Positions 23,915 to 32,803 of a stretch of 64,000 nucleotides of DNA are shown piece by piece. Source of the DNA: Mycobacterium senriense (GTDB taxonomy: Bacteria > Actinomycetota > Actinomycetes > Mycobacteriales > Mycobacteriaceae); NCBI RefSeq assembly GCF_019668465.1, contig NZ_AP024828.1:2914001-2978000 (forward strand), written 5' to 3'. Position 1 is the first letter of the stretch. Every line of letters starts with the position of its first letter. The translations under genes were made by a program, and so were the position numbers. The notes under the pieces are model-generated. The model was not told the origin of the DNA. It did no database searches and saw nothing but the letters and a program-made list of their open reading frames with translations.

Positions 23915-25861
23915 AATGGGTTACCTACCAAGGGGATGATGGCGAGCGCGTGGGGGTGCTCTCCGGCGACACCATTCACGCGCTGCCGGCGGGAGTGACG
24001 CTGCTCGACCTGATCGCGCGGGGCGCTGACGGACTGCGGCAAGCGGGGGAGGGGGCGCAGCGCTCCCCCGCGGCGACGGTACCGCTCGCCGACGCGCGAT
24101 TGCTGGCACCCATACCGCGCCCGCCGTCCATCCGGGATTCGTTGTGCTTCCTCGACCACATGCGCAACTGCCAAGCCGCGCTGGGCGCTGGCCGGCTGCT
24201 CGCCGACAGCTGGTATCGCATCCCCGCGTTCTACTTCGCCTGTCCGGCAACCGTTTTAGGGCCCTATGACGACGCGCCGACGGCGCCCGGAAGTGCTTGG
24301 CAGGACTTCGAATTGGAGATCGCCGCGGTGATCGGGGCCGGCGGCAAGGATCTCACCGTCGAGCAGGCCGAACAGGCGATCATCGGCTACACCATCTTCA
24401 ACGACTGGTCCGCGCGCGACCTGCAGCAGATGGAAAGCCAGTTGGGTATCGGACAGGGCAAGGGCAAGGACAGCGGTGTCACGCTTGGTCCGTACCTGGT
24501 GACCTCCGACGAACTCGAGCCGTACCGCGACCCCTCCCACCCAGGCAAGCTGGACCTGCAGGTCACCCGCCCTGGTCAACGACGCCGTCATCGGTACGGG
24601 GTCGACGGCCCAGATGGACTGGACCTTCGGCGAAGTCATCTCCTACGCCTCGCGCGGCGTCACCCTCAACCCCGGCGACGTCATCGGCTCCGGAACGGTG
24701 CCCACCTGCACCCTGGTCGAGCACCTCAATCCCGGTGCGCTGGAAGGGTTTCCCGGCTGGCTACACGACGGCGACGTGGTCACGCTCCAAGTCCAGGGCT
24801 TGGGGGAGACCCGGCAGACCGTCCGCGCGAGCAGCGCGCCGCACGCGTTGGCCGCGCGACCCAACCCCGACGCCGCGCCCGCCGCGCCGCGGGTAAATCG
24901 GGCGCCCGCCCGGGTGCCCTACACCCGCGGGCTGCATCAGGTCGCCGACCGGGTGTGGGCATGGACGCTGCCGGACGGGGGCTACGGGTGGAGCAACGCC
25001 GGGCTGATCGCCGGCGAGGGCGCGTCCCTGTTGGTGGACACCCTGTTCGACCTGGCGCTGACCCGCGAGATGCTCACCGCGATGCGGCCCATCACCGGGT
25101 CCGCGCCCATCACCGACGCGTTGATCACCCACTCCAACGGCGACCACACCCACGGCAACCAACTGCTCGACGCGTCGGTGCGCATCATCGCCGCGCACGG
25201 CACCGCCGAGGAGATCGAGCACGGGATGGCACCCGAGATGCTGGCCATGGCGCAAACCGCCAACCTCGGACCGGTGGCGACGCCGTACACGCGAGAACGC
25301 TTCGGGCACTTCGACTTCAGCAACATCACGCTGCGCAACGCCGACCAGACCTTCGAGCGCAACCTATCCGTCGAGGTCGGCGGGCGGCGGATCGACGTGC
25401 TGAATCTGGGTCCCGCGCACACCGCCGCCGACTCGGTGGTGCACGTGCCCGACGCGGGGGTGCTGTTCGGCGGCGACCTGCTGTTCATCGGCTGCACGCC
25501 CATCGTGTGGGCCGGCCCGATCGCCAACTGGGTCGCGGCGTGCGACACGATGATCGCGCTGGACGCGCCGACGGTGGTGCCCGGTCACGGTCCCGTCACC
25601 GATCCGGACGGTATCCGCGCGGTGCGCGGCTATCTCGTGCACGTCGCCGAACAAGCCGAGGCCGCCTACCGCCGGGGCTTGTCCTGGGCCGAGGCCGCCG
25701 ACACCATCGACCTCGGCGAGTACGCCACGTGGCTGGACGCCGAGCGCGTCGTCGTCAACGTCTATCAGCGGTACCGCGAACTCGATCCGCAGACACCGCA
25801 ATTGGAGGTCATGGCACTGCTGGTGATGCAGGCCGAGTGGCTGGCCAAGCGGTCCGCGTGA
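23911..25861 (+). pseudogene. FAH-domain / metallo-beta-lactamase fusion, frameshifted
   Basis: The N-terminal part (GTG at 23911, KWVTYQGDDGERVGVLSG) is a fumarylacetoacetate-hydrolase fold: PPSIRDSLCFLDHMRN, AVIGAGGKDL and FNDWSARDLQ. Near 24566 the frame breaks: GTCACC is followed by CGCCCTGGTC where ALVNDAVIGTGS should continue in the next frame. From there the rest of the FAH domain and a metallo-beta-lactamase domain (THSNGDHTHGN, FGGDLLF, VVPGHGPVTD) are intact to 25861. Overall length is 1951 nt, one base more than a multiple of three, and equals the roughly 645-residue fused Rv0939-type protein plus one base. So it is a pseudogene by a +1 shift, or a sequencing error. The second metal-site His of HxHxDH is Asn here. 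Confidence 0.85.
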
Positions 25862-25874
25862 CTACCAGCGCCGG

Positions 25875-26792
25875 CTAGAGTCGCACCGCTCTGACGAAGC
25901 TGATCGTGTCGGCGGGGACCTGATGCTCGGCGGGCTCTAGTTCCGGTAGGCCCGCGGCGGAGAACAGGTCGGTGAGCCGAAATGTGGTGGTATTCCATCC
26001 GTTTGCCGCCAGGTGCGCGGCGACGTCGGTGTGCTCACCCGGGTAGGCCAAGCCGGCGACGTCCAGATCGAGCCCCTGCCGCCGCCACCCCTCGGTCATG
26101 AGCCGAGTCTGTTCCTGCCCCTCCGGCGTCGTCGGGGCGACGGTCCCGAAGTCGGCCGCGAACCGGCTTCCCTCGCGGGACAACGGAATGATGGCGTCCA
26201 GCAACCGAACTTCAGCGTCGGGTGGAAGGAACCCGATCAGCACTCCCTCGGCGAGCCAAGCTGTCGGCTGATCGGGGTCAAAGCCCGCCGCCTGCAATGC
26301 CGACGGCCAGTCCTCGCGCAAATCGATACCCACGGTGCGGAGTTCGGCGGTCGGGGCCGCGCCGATCTCGGCCAGCGTCGCCGTCTTGAACGCGATCACC
26401 TCCGGCTGATCGATCTCGTACACGGTCGTCCCGCTGGGCCACCGCAGCCGGTAGGCCCGCGAGTCCAGACCCGAGGCCACGATCACCACCTGGCGCAACC
26501 CGGCCTGCCCGGCCGCGGCGAAATAGTCGTCGTAAAACCGGGCCCGGGCGGCGAATGTGTCCACCATCCGCGAGAACCCGACACCCTCCTCCAGGTCCAC
26601 TGAATCGAGTTCGCCGGCCGCCAGCCTGGTGAACACATCCAGTCCGACGGCGCGCACCAGCGGCTCGGCGAACTCGTCGGTGATGACCGGTTGCGGGCGT
26701 CTGGTTGCGGCCGCCCGGGCCGCGGCCACCATGGTGGCGGTGGCGCCCACGCTGTTGGCCAGGTCCCAGGTGTCACCTTCGGTTCGTGCCAT
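25875..26792 (-). CDS. SAM-dependent methyltransferase (LCM/TIGR00027 family)
   Basis: A 305-residue protein of the large mycobacterial family of putative S-adenosylmethionine-dependent methyltransferases. It begins [20 protein letters not shown], then ADEF-like [29 protein letters not shown] (SAM-binding glycine-rich strand) and [12 protein letters not shown] (acidic residue binding the SAM ribose). [15 protein letters not shown] is also typical. Substrate unknown. AAGGAG lies just before the ATG at 26792, so the 61-codon longer frame is rejected. It is divergent from the enoyl-CoA hydratase gene and convergent with the frameshifted fusion gene. Not found at this place in M. tuberculosis. 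Confidence 0.9.
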   Translation of the reverse strand: MARTEGDTWDLANSVGATATMVAAARAAATRRPQPVITDEFAEPLVRAVGLDVFTRLAAGELDSVDLEEGVGFSRMVDTFAARARFYDDYFAAAGQAGLRQVVIVASGLDSRAYRLRWPSGTTVYEIDQPEVIAFKTATLAEIGAAPTAELRTVGIDLREDWPSALQAAGFDPDQPTAWLAEGVLIGFLPPDAEVRLLDAIIPLSREGSRFAADFGTVAPTTPEGQEQTRLMTEGWRRQGLDLDVAGLAYPGEHTDVAAHLAANGWNTTTFRLTDLFSAAGLPELEPAEHQVPADTISFVRAVRL

Positions 26793-26867
26793 GGCTGCTC
26801 CTTCGATGTGGTGGCCCAACCACGGTATGCCTATTGGGTAAAGAGCGACGTCGCCTACGGTTCCCCT

Positions 26868-27674
26868 ATGCCTGCAGTGACACTGGAACGTCTCGAAGAC
26901 AACATCGCCTGCATCACCCTGAACCGGCCGGAACGCCTCAACGCCATCGATGGGTCGTTGATCGACGGCGTCCACGAGGCCCTGGACGTGCTGGACAACG
27001 GTGAGTACCGGGTGGCGATCCTGACCGGTGCCGGACGAGGATTCTGCGCCGGCGCCGACCTGAGCGGCACCGGACAGCCCTGGACGCCCAACAAGCCGAC
27101 CACCCCGGGGTTCAAGGTCAACTACGACGCCCAGGTCCGGCTGGCCAACCTGTACACCCGGATCTACGAGATGGACATTCCGGTCATCGGAGCGGTCAAC
27201 GGTGTCGCCGTCGGGGGTGGGCTGGCGTTCTCGTTGGTCTGCGATATCCGGGTCGCCGCCGAGGAGGCCCGCTTCGGTTCGGTGTTCATCAAGGCGGGGT
27301 TCTCGTCGATGGACATGGGCACCAGCTACCTACTGCCCAAGATCGTCGGGGCCGGGGTGGCGCGCGAACTCATGCTCACCGGTCGCATCATCGACGCGGC
27401 GGAGGCCTACCGCATCAAGCTGGTGCACGAGGTCGTCGCCGCCGATGAGCTGATGCCGGCGGCACTGCGCAAGGCGCGCGAGATCGCCGAGAACAACGCA
27501 TACGGCGTGTGGCAGACCAAGATTGGCCTCAACGCCGCACTGGACGCGCCCGGCCTGCGCCATGCCATCGAGATCGAGAACCGCACCCAGATCCTCAGCG
27601 GCTTCACGAACAACCCGGTCGAGGCCGCGATGGCGCACCGGGAAAAGCGCGCCCCGAAATGGGATCCGCTGTGA
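26868..27674 (+). CDS. Enoyl-CoA hydratase/isomerase family protein
   Basis: A 268-residue crotonase-fold enzyme. Typical features are [13 protein letters not shown] near the start, the oxyanion-hole block [12 protein letters not shown], and [25 protein letters not shown], followed by [18 protein letters not shown], where usual hydratases carry Glu and the sequence here has no clear Glu pair. It may therefore be an isomerase or hydrolase-type member. The C-terminus [15 protein letters not shown] is the normal family end. The ATG at 26868 is chosen; the longer open frame upstream is antisense of the methyltransferase. The stop lies 3 nt before the end of the convergent LLM oxidoreductase gene. 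Confidence 0.9.
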   Translation: MPAVTLERLEDNIACITLNRPERLNAIDGSLIDGVHEALDVLDNGEYRVAILTGAGRGFCAGADLSGTGQPWTPNKPTTPGFKVNYDAQVRLANLYTRIYEMDIPVIGAVNGVAVGGGLAFSLVCDIRVAAEEARFGSVFIKAGFSSMDMGTSYLLPKIVGAGVARELMLTGRIIDAAEAYRIKLVHEVVAADELMPAALRKAREIAENNAYGVWQTKIGLNAALDAPGLRHAIEIENRTQILSGFTNNPVEAAMAHREKRAPKWDPL

Positions 27675-27677
27675 CGG

Positions 27678-28580
27678 TTAGACCTTCGCGATCACGTTCT
27701 CGGCGAACATCTCCAGGTTGCGGATCTTGCTGTCCAGCGGCTCGGTGTCCTTGCCCTTGATGTAAGGGATACGGAAGCCGACGATGACATCGGTGACGCC
27801 CTTGTCCTCGAGCCGCTTGATGCCGTCGGCGGTGTAGGCGTCGGCCGAGATCACGTGGATCTCGAACGGCCCGGTCTTGCCGGCTTCTTCGCGGAACTTC
27901 TTGAGCTTGGCCAGCAGGTGGTCGAGTTCCTCGGGGTCGCCGCCGCCGTGCATCCAGCCGTCCAGGCGCGCCGCGCGCCGCAGCGCCGCGTCGGCGTGCC
28001 CGCCGATCAGAATCGGGACGGGTTTGGTGGGCGCCGGGGTCATCTTGGTCTTGGGGATGTCATAGAACTCACCGTGGAACTCGAAGTAGTCGCCGGTGGT
28101 GAGGCCCTGGATGATCTCGATGCATTCGTCCATCCGCTTGCCGCGCCTGGCGAACGGGACACCCAGCAACTCGTAGTCCTCGGGCCATGGGCTGGTGCCG
28201 ACGCCGAAGCCCACCCGGTTATCGGTCATCGCGGCCAGCGACCCGATCTGCTTGGCCACCAACGCCGGCGGCCGGATGGGCAGCTTGAGCACGAAGAAGT
28301 TGAACCGCAGCTTCGTGGTCACCGCGCCCAATGCCGAAGTGAGCACGAAGGTTTCGATGAACTCCTTGCCGTCCAGGAATTCGCGGTTGCCGTCCGGGGT
28401 GTAGGGGTACTTCGAGTCGGATTCGAACGGGTAGGCGATGCTGTCGGCGATCGTCATGGCGTCGTAGCCGGCCGCCTCGGCTGCCTTGGCCAGCGGGATG
28501 TAGTACCTAAAGTCCGTCATCGCCTCTGCGTAGGTAAACCGCACGTCATCTGCCTTCCTGAAGGGGTCGTCACTCGACAT
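27678..28580 (-). CDS. LLM class F420-dependent oxidoreductase (Rv0940c-like)
   Basis: A 300-residue luciferase-like monooxygenase-fold protein. It begins SSDDPFRKADDVRFTYAEAM and contains AEAAGYDAMTIADSIAYPFE, TSALGAVTTKLRFNFFVLKL, GFGVGTSPWPEDYELLG and PVPILIGGHADAALRRAARL, all typical of F420-dependent members. The ATG at 28580 lies directly beside a perfect KstR operator (28581-28594). This implies repression by KstR and induction with cholesterol. A role in steroid or lipid catabolism is inferred from that site. The LLM protein at 44971-45819 is a more distant relative with the same 14-bp operator. Confidence 0.9.
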   Translation of the reverse strand: MSSDDPFRKADDVRFTYAEAMTDFRYYIPLAKAAEAAGYDAMTIADSIAYPFESDSKYPYTPDGNREFLDGKEFIETFVLTSALGAVTTKLRFNFFVLKLPIRPPALVAKQIGSLAAMTDNRVGFGVGTSPWPEDYELLGVPFARRGKRMDECIEIIQGLTTGDYFEFHGEFYDIPKTKMTPAPTKPVPILIGGHADAALRRAARLDGWMHGGGDPEELDHLLAKLKKFREEAGKTGPFEIHVISADAYTADGIKRLEDKGVTDVIVGFRIPYIKGKDTEPLDSKIRNLEMFAENVIAKV

Positions 28581-28594
28581 TAGAACGTGTTCTA
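28581..28594. promoter_or_regulatory. KstR operator
   Basis: TAGAACGTGTTCTA, a perfect 14-bp palindrome matching the KstR consensus TNNAACNNGTTNNA. It touches the start codon of the downstream LLM oxidoreductase gene at 28580, so a bound repressor would block the promoter or the first steps of transcription. The same 14 bases occur at 45829-45842. Confidence 0.8.
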
Positions 28595-28658
28595 GTTTCA
28601 GCACAACCGGCAGATCGGCGCGGCGACAACCGGGCCGCCGACCGGGAGAGGTGTTGGG

Positions 28659-29402
28659 CTACAGCTGGTTCTCGGGGCCGATGACCGCCCACACGGTCTT
28701 GCCGGACGAGGTGGGCGTGCTGCCCCAGGCACGGGACAACGCGTCGACGATCGCGAGTCCGGACACGTCGATGCCCTTTTTCGGCGACGGCAGTCGCACC
28801 GCGGGCGTGTTGCTCGCATCCGAGACCGCGATGGTCGCCGTGGTGCCCTGCGCTTCGATGCGCACCGCCGGAACGCTGGCGGTGTGCTCCAGCACGTTCT
28901 CCACGAACACGTTGACCACCACCAGCGCCACCGGAATGAGCTTGGACTGCGACCAGGTGGTGAGCCATTCGCGGACCAGGCGCCGTGACTCGCGCAGACT
29001 GGTCAGGTCCGCGGGCAGCTGCACATCGGTGCGCCGAACCGGGCGCCGGCTGTTCTGGCCGAGCGCCTTCAGCGCGGCTTTCTCGCTCGCATAGACCGGC
29101 ATGAAATGGGTGACACCGCTATTGGTGATCACCTCGCGAGCCGCCCGGTCGGTGCAGACCAGCGCGATCGGAATGTGGGGGGCGCTGCCGAGCTGCCAGT
29201 ACGCGCCCATGAAGGTCGCCCATGCCGATTCGGTGTGCACCTTGAGCCCGGAGACGTTGACGATCACCGCGGCGGCATCTTCCAGCGTGGCTTTGAGGAT
29301 GCGTTCGCGAAGGGCGGTCGAGTGCGCGGCGTCAAGCTCGCCGTCGACGGTCAGAACGGCAACCGAGTCATCCGTCCGCATCGCAACGGCCACCGGGCTC
29401 AT
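28659..29402 (-). CDS. STAS / HATPase anti-sigma regulator fusion
   Basis: A protein of about 247 residues with two regulatory domains. The N-terminal part (residues about 5-105: VAVLTVDGELDAAHSTALRE, VIVNVSGLKVHTESAWATF, IPIALVCTDRAAREVI) is a STAS domain as in anti-anti-sigma factors. The C-terminal part (about 125-247: LRESRRLVREWL, VVVNVFVENVLEHT with the Glu-Asn of the ATPase N-box, SDASNTPAVRL, SGLAIVDALSRAWGS) is a HATPase anti-sigma kinase domain of the RsbW type. Having both partners in one chain suggests a self-contained phospho-switch acting on a sigma factor encoded elsewhere. It matches Rv0941c by position. The start (M17 of the open frame) is a guess. Confidence 0.85.
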   Translation of the reverse strand: MSPVAVAMRTDDSVAVLTVDGELDAAHSTALRERILKATLEDAAAVIVNVSGLKVHTESAWATFMGAYWQLGSAPHIPIALVCTDRAAREVITNSGVTHFMPVYASEKAALKALGQNSRRPVRRTDVQLPADLTSLRESRRLVREWLTTWSQSKLIPVALVVVNVFVENVLEHTASVPAVRIEAQGTTATIAVSDASNTPAVRLPSPKKGIDVSGLAIVDALSRAWGSTPTSSGKTVWAVIGPENQL

Positions 29403-29798
29403 CCCAGCTCGGTCCTGGCGTCCGGTTCCATTTCCCGCTCCTCGCATCATGCCGGGCCGACTGCTTGAGTATCCGCTCTCAGCGGCAAAAGTCTACTTCG
29501 CGAACCAGCGGCCTCAATACAGCCGCGAACCGCGGGCCGCGATTGGGATTTTCGCAAATCCATGCCGCAAGCCCGGAACGAAAGCACCATGCGCCCCCTC
29601 CCACACCCGTCGGGGAGCCGACCAATCCCCGCCCCGATGCGCTATGGAGTCAAATGCCCAGCCCACGCTTCCCACCGGGTTACCACGCGGTGACCACCGC
29701 CAAACTTTTCGGTATGTCCGAAGAACAGGGGGTTAACCAGCGCAAAGGCTTGAGCCGCCGCGCCGCGCGTAAGCCGGCGCGGCGGAGCACATGTCGGC
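29403..29798. other. Intergenic region with strong hairpin
   Basis: No gene that I can support. A plus-strand open frame (29465-29908) covers most of it and runs into the monooxygenase gene on the other strand; its Arg/Pro-rich translation does not look like a protein. M. tuberculosis has a small plus-strand hypothetical gene, Rv0942, at this place, so a weak possibility remains. The right end carries a 10-bp perfect hairpin that probably ends the monooxygenase operon. Confidence 0.5.
29755..29785 (-). terminator. Terminator-like hairpin after the monooxygenase operon
   Basis: CCGCCGCGCC (29755-29764) and GGCGCGGCGG (29776-29785) are perfect reverse complements around an 11-nt loop, 14 nt past the stop of the monooxygenase gene on the minus strand. 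There is no U-tract, as is usual for mycobacterial terminators. Confidence 0.65.
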
Positions 29799-31025
29799 TC
29801 AGTGGTTGCTCAGCGCGTAGGGGGGAGCGCCCACTCCGGCGACCGAGTGCGTCCCCCACGGTGTCTGTTCGACGATGCGTGCCGGCGCGCTGCGCTCACC
29901 GACCGTGAGCGTGCCCGTCCGTGCTTGTTTGAGGATGTCGCCGCCCGACGGAGAACCAAACACCGTGCCCTGCCAGTGGTAGCGGCCGTCGATCGGGTCC
30001 AGATGACCGGTCAGCCGGACCCGCACCGAGTGGTGGGCGCCGGCGATTTCGAGCGTGGCGGCGCCGTCGTACGTGTCGTCACCGGCGGGCGCGCTGGCCG
30101 AGAGATCGAAGGCGGATGCCACCGAGGGCGGCTCGGCCGGCCGCAGCAGGGCGCGCTCGTTGAACACCCGCTGGCTGCTGGCGCGCACCTCGATGCGGCC
30201 ACTGGCCGTGCGCCTCATGACTTTCAGGCACTCGGCGACGTAGCGCGCCTGCGCGTCCGGATCGGGACCGGTGACGAAGAAGTAATTGGGGAACCCGCGA
30301 ATCGCCACCCCGCAGAACGGCTCCATGCCGTCGTGCCAGACCTGCCGGATGGTCTGCGCGGCCGAGCCGACCAGGGTCTGGTCGGCGACGTCCTCGGGGA
30401 TGAAGTAGCCGGTGCCGTAGACGATGGCGTCGACGCGGTGGCCGACGCCGTCGGCGGTGCGCACGCCCGATGCGGTCACCGCCTCGATCGCGGATCCGGC
30501 GATGGCGACCCGAGGCCGCGAGGCCGGCGTGCGGCGGCGCAGCCAGCGTGTGGCGCGGCTGGACCACGCCGGGATGTCGGCCACCACGCGACGCGGTGCG
30601 TGGGCGAACACGGTGACCGATGCCGCCGCCTGGGTCAGCCGACCGAGGTGGTGGGCGGCTGCGGCGTCGGTGCCTATTACCGCGATGTGCTTGCCGGACG
30701 GATCGAATACGGGATCCCACGCCGCCGCGTGAAACGCCGCTTCGCCGAACTCGTCGCGTCCGGGGATGTCGGGCAGCCAGGGCCGCTGAACCGGATGGTG
30801 GGCGGCGACGACGACATCGGCCCGGATTTGGTCGCCCGCCGCCGTGGTCAACAGCCATGTGTCGGAGTCGTCCTCAAAGCGCGCGTCCCCGGCGGGTCGG
30901 TCCAGCATCATGTGGTCGGTGAAACCGGCTGCCAGCAAGGCAGTTTGGGCGCTCGTGGCGCAGGCACCCGCCCCGACGACGACGATGTGGCAGCGGCGCT
31001 CGGTGTGGTCCGGCGGCTGCGTCAC
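29799..31025 (-). CDS. FAD/NAD(P)-dependent monooxygenase with C-terminal DUF4873 domain
   Basis: A 408-residue flavoprotein. The N-terminal CHIVVVGAGACATSAQTALLAAGF is an FAD-binding Rossmann motif, shorter than usual. IAVIGTDAAAAHHLGRLTQ is the NAD(P)-binding motif and DAIVYGTGYFIPEDV the family signature around the flavin. From about residue 300 the protein carries a DUF4873 domain (AATLEIAGAHHSVRVRLTGHLDPIDGRYHWQG). Such fusions occur in mycobacterial Baeyer-Villiger-like enzymes of unknown substrate. It matches Rv0943c by position. The ATG overlaps the diiron oxygenase stop by 4 nt, so the two enzymes are made together, suggesting successive oxygenations. Confidence 0.88.
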   Translation of the reverse strand: MTQPPDHTERRCHIVVVGAGACATSAQTALLAAGFTDHMMLDRPAGDARFEDDSDTWLLTTAAGDQIRADVVVAAHHPVQRPWLPDIPGRDEFGEAAFHAAAWDPVFDPSGKHIAVIGTDAAAAHHLGRLTQAAASVTVFAHAPRRVVADIPAWSSRATRWLRRRTPASRPRVAIAGSAIEAVTASGVRTADGVGHRVDAIVYGTGYFIPEDVADQTLVGSAAQTIRQVWHDGMEPFCGVAIRGFPNYFFVTGPDPDAQARYVAECLKVMRRTASGRIEVRASSQRVFNERALLRPAEPPSVASAFDLSASAPAGDDTYDGAATLEIAGAHHSVRVRLTGHLDPIDGRYHWQGTVFGSPSGGDILKQARTGTLTVGERSAPARIVEQTPWGTHSVAGVGAPPYALSNH

Positions 31026-31927
31026 AGAAACCTGCTGCGCTTCCAGCCGCGGCGTGCAATCGAGCCCATCAGGCCGACCTCGGTCAAAAACGCCGCCAGT
31101 GGCGCGAATCCGGCGGCCTGTATGTCGCGGCGGTGCGGACTGGTGCGCGCGACCCTGCGGGCCTGCTTAGGGTCCAGACCCGCCCGCGCGTAGGGGACGG
31201 GATTGCTGAACAGGTAGTTGAAGAAGTAGCCGCCCAGTCCGTTGATGTTGGCCATGAACCAGCGGTTGAACCGGGGCATCTCGACCACGCGCTTGCGGGC
31301 ACCGTCGCGCGCGAACTGGATGTGGCGGGCCTCTTCGGTGACGTGAATCCGCATGAGCCGCTGAATGATTGGCTGCAGCTCCGGGTCGTCCATCATCTGT
31401 CGCTGCAGCGAGTCGAAGATCTCCTCACCGATCAGGGCGGCCACCCAGAGCATCGAGCCGCGCTGAAACGCCAGCGGCAGGCAGTTGATGATCATCCGGT
31501 GAAACAGTTTGGGGCGCACCGGTTTGGCGCCGATACGTTCGATCGCCTTGCCGAACATCACCATGTGGCGGGTCTCGTCGCCCAGTTCGGTCAGCTTGTA
31601 ATGGGTCGACCTGCTGGTCGGGTCCTCGTGCAGGATCGTGCGCAGCAGCGCCTGGTTGAGCATGTTCTCGAACCAGATCCCGGCAGAGAGGGTGTTGACC
31701 AATTCCTGTCGGGACAGCTCGATCTGTTGCTCGCGGGTCATCTCGTCCCACATCGGCGTGCCGTAGAGCGACACCAGCCGGGGCGGCAGGTAGAACTTGT
31801 CCGGGTCCAGCGGGGCGTCCCAGTCGATGTCGACGACGGGTTCGTAGGACTTTTTGACCGAGCCCTTCAGCAATCGGTCCGAGAAGTCTTCACGACTCGG
31901 TCCAGTTGGCTTCACCGGGGTGGTCAT
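31022..31927 (-). CDS. AurF-like diiron oxygenase
   Basis: A 301-residue all-helical protein of the AurF (p-aminobenzoate N-oxygenase) family. Metal ligands are visible in spaced E-x-x-H or Glu motifs: IWFENMLNQALL, TELGDETRHMVMF (E-x-x-R-H), ALIGEEIFDSLQ and HVTEEARHIQFA (E-E-x-R-H). The enzyme probably uses a diiron centre and O2 to oxidise an amine or hydrocarbon substrate, unknown here. The ATG at 31927 follows GGAGGGA, so the 37-codon longer frame is rejected. It is the first gene of a two-gene operon with the flavin monooxygenase, and a palindromic operator lies 34-51 nt upstream. Confidence 0.88.
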   Translation of the reverse strand: MTTPVKPTGPSREDFSDRLLKGSVKKSYEPVVDIDWDAPLDPDKFYLPPRLVSLYGTPMWDEMTREQQIELSRQELVNTLSAGIWFENMLNQALLRTILHEDPTSRSTHYKLTELGDETRHMVMFGKAIERIGAKPVRPKLFHRMIINCLPLAFQRGSMLWVAALIGEEIFDSLQRQMMDDPELQPIIQRLMRIHVTEEARHIQFARDGARKRVVEMPRFNRWFMANINGLGGYFFNYLFSNPVPYARAGLDPKQARRVARTSPHRRDIQAAGFAPLAAFLTEVGLMGSIARRGWKRSRFL

Positions 31928-31960
31928 CGCTGGCGTCCCTCCATTGGGTGCTTCAGACGG

Positions 31961-31978
31961 TACCCATGGTACTGGGTA
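31961..31978. promoter_or_regulatory. Palindromic operator upstream of the AurF-like gene
   Basis: TACCCA (31961-31966) and TGGGTA (31973-31978) form a perfect inverted repeat around TGGTAC, itself almost self-complementary. It lies 34-51 nt before the oxygenase start and 72 nt before the divergent cobF. The layout is that of a TetR-type repressor site. I do not recognise the regulator. Confidence 0.55.
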
Positions 31979-32049
31979 CTTGCGGTCCCGGCTAGATCCC
32001 AGAGGTTGCGATTCGGCAATCTGGCGGGCAACGAGCATCAGGAGGCGGC

Positions 32050-32799
32050 ATGGTGGGCCGGCACATTCACGTCATCGGCATCGGGGCCGGCGACCCCGCC
32101 TACGTGACCGTGCAGGCGATCGAGGCGCTCAACGACACCCAGGTGTTCTTCGCGATGGACAAAGGCGAGCAGAAGAGCGACCTGGTGGCGCTGCGCCGCG
32201 AGATCTGCGGCCGTTTCATCCGTGAGCCGGGCTTCCGCTTCGTCGAGCTGCCCGACCCCAAGCGTGCCGATGACGCCGAATACCGGGACGCGGTTGCGGA
32301 TTGGCACGCCGCCCGCGCGCAGATCTGGGCCGACGCCATCGGCGCCGAGCTGGGTCCGCACGGCGTCGGCGGGTTTTTGGCGTGGGGCGACCCGTCGCTC
32401 TACGACAGCACGCTGCGCATCCTCGACGCGGTGGCCGAACGGGTCGACTTCACGTTCGACGTCATCCCGGGCATCACCGCCGTGCAGGCGCTGACCGCCC
32501 GGCACCGCATCCCGCTCAACGAGGTCGGCGAGCCCGTTCTGATCACCACCGGGCGGCAGCTGCGCACCCACGGGCCGACCGCCGGATCCGCCGTCGTGAT
32601 GCTCGACGCCGACTGCTCGTTCCAGCTCTGCCCGCCCGACACGCGAATCTGGTGGGGCGCCTACCTGGGCACCGACGACGAACTGCTCATCGCGGGCACG
32701 GTCGGCGAGGCGGGTCCCCGCATCGTTTCGCTGCGAGCCGAAGCCCGCGCCCGGCACGGCTGGATCATGGACACCTATTTGCTGCGACCGGCACACTGA
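32050..32799 (+). CDS. cobF: Precorrin-6A synthase CobF
   Basis: A 249-residue tetrapyrrole methyltransferase. It reads HIHVIGIGAGDPAYVTVQAI at the start, GFLAWGDPSLYDSTLRI for the SAM-binding loop and DVIPGITAVQALTARHRIPL for the substrate side. It methylates precorrin-5 at C1 and removes acetate in the aerobic cobalamin pathway. AGGAGG lies 3 nt before the ATG. The M. tuberculosis complex has lost cobF by a deletion at exactly this place, between Rv0943c and Rv0944, while M. canettii and M. avium-group species keep it. Its presence argues for an intact aerobic B12 route here. The glycosylase gene follows after 4 nt. Confidence 0.95.
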   Translation: MVGRHIHVIGIGAGDPAYVTVQAIEALNDTQVFFAMDKGEQKSDLVALRREICGRFIREPGFRFVELPDPKRADDAEYRDAVADWHAARAQIWADAIGAELGPHGVGGFLAWGDPSLYDSTLRILDAVAERVDFTFDVIPGITAVQALTARHRIPLNEVGEPVLITTGRQLRTHGPTAGSAVVMLDADCSFQLCPPDTRIWWGAYLGTDDELLIAGTVGEAGPRIVSLRAEARARHGWIMDTYLLRPAH

Positions 32800-32803
32800 A
32801 ACC

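Noticed and set aside
29465..29908. 147-codon plus-strand frame in the region of M. tuberculosis Rv0942
   Set aside because: Arg/Pro-rich, no ribosome-binding site, and its end overlaps the monooxygenase gene on the other strand.
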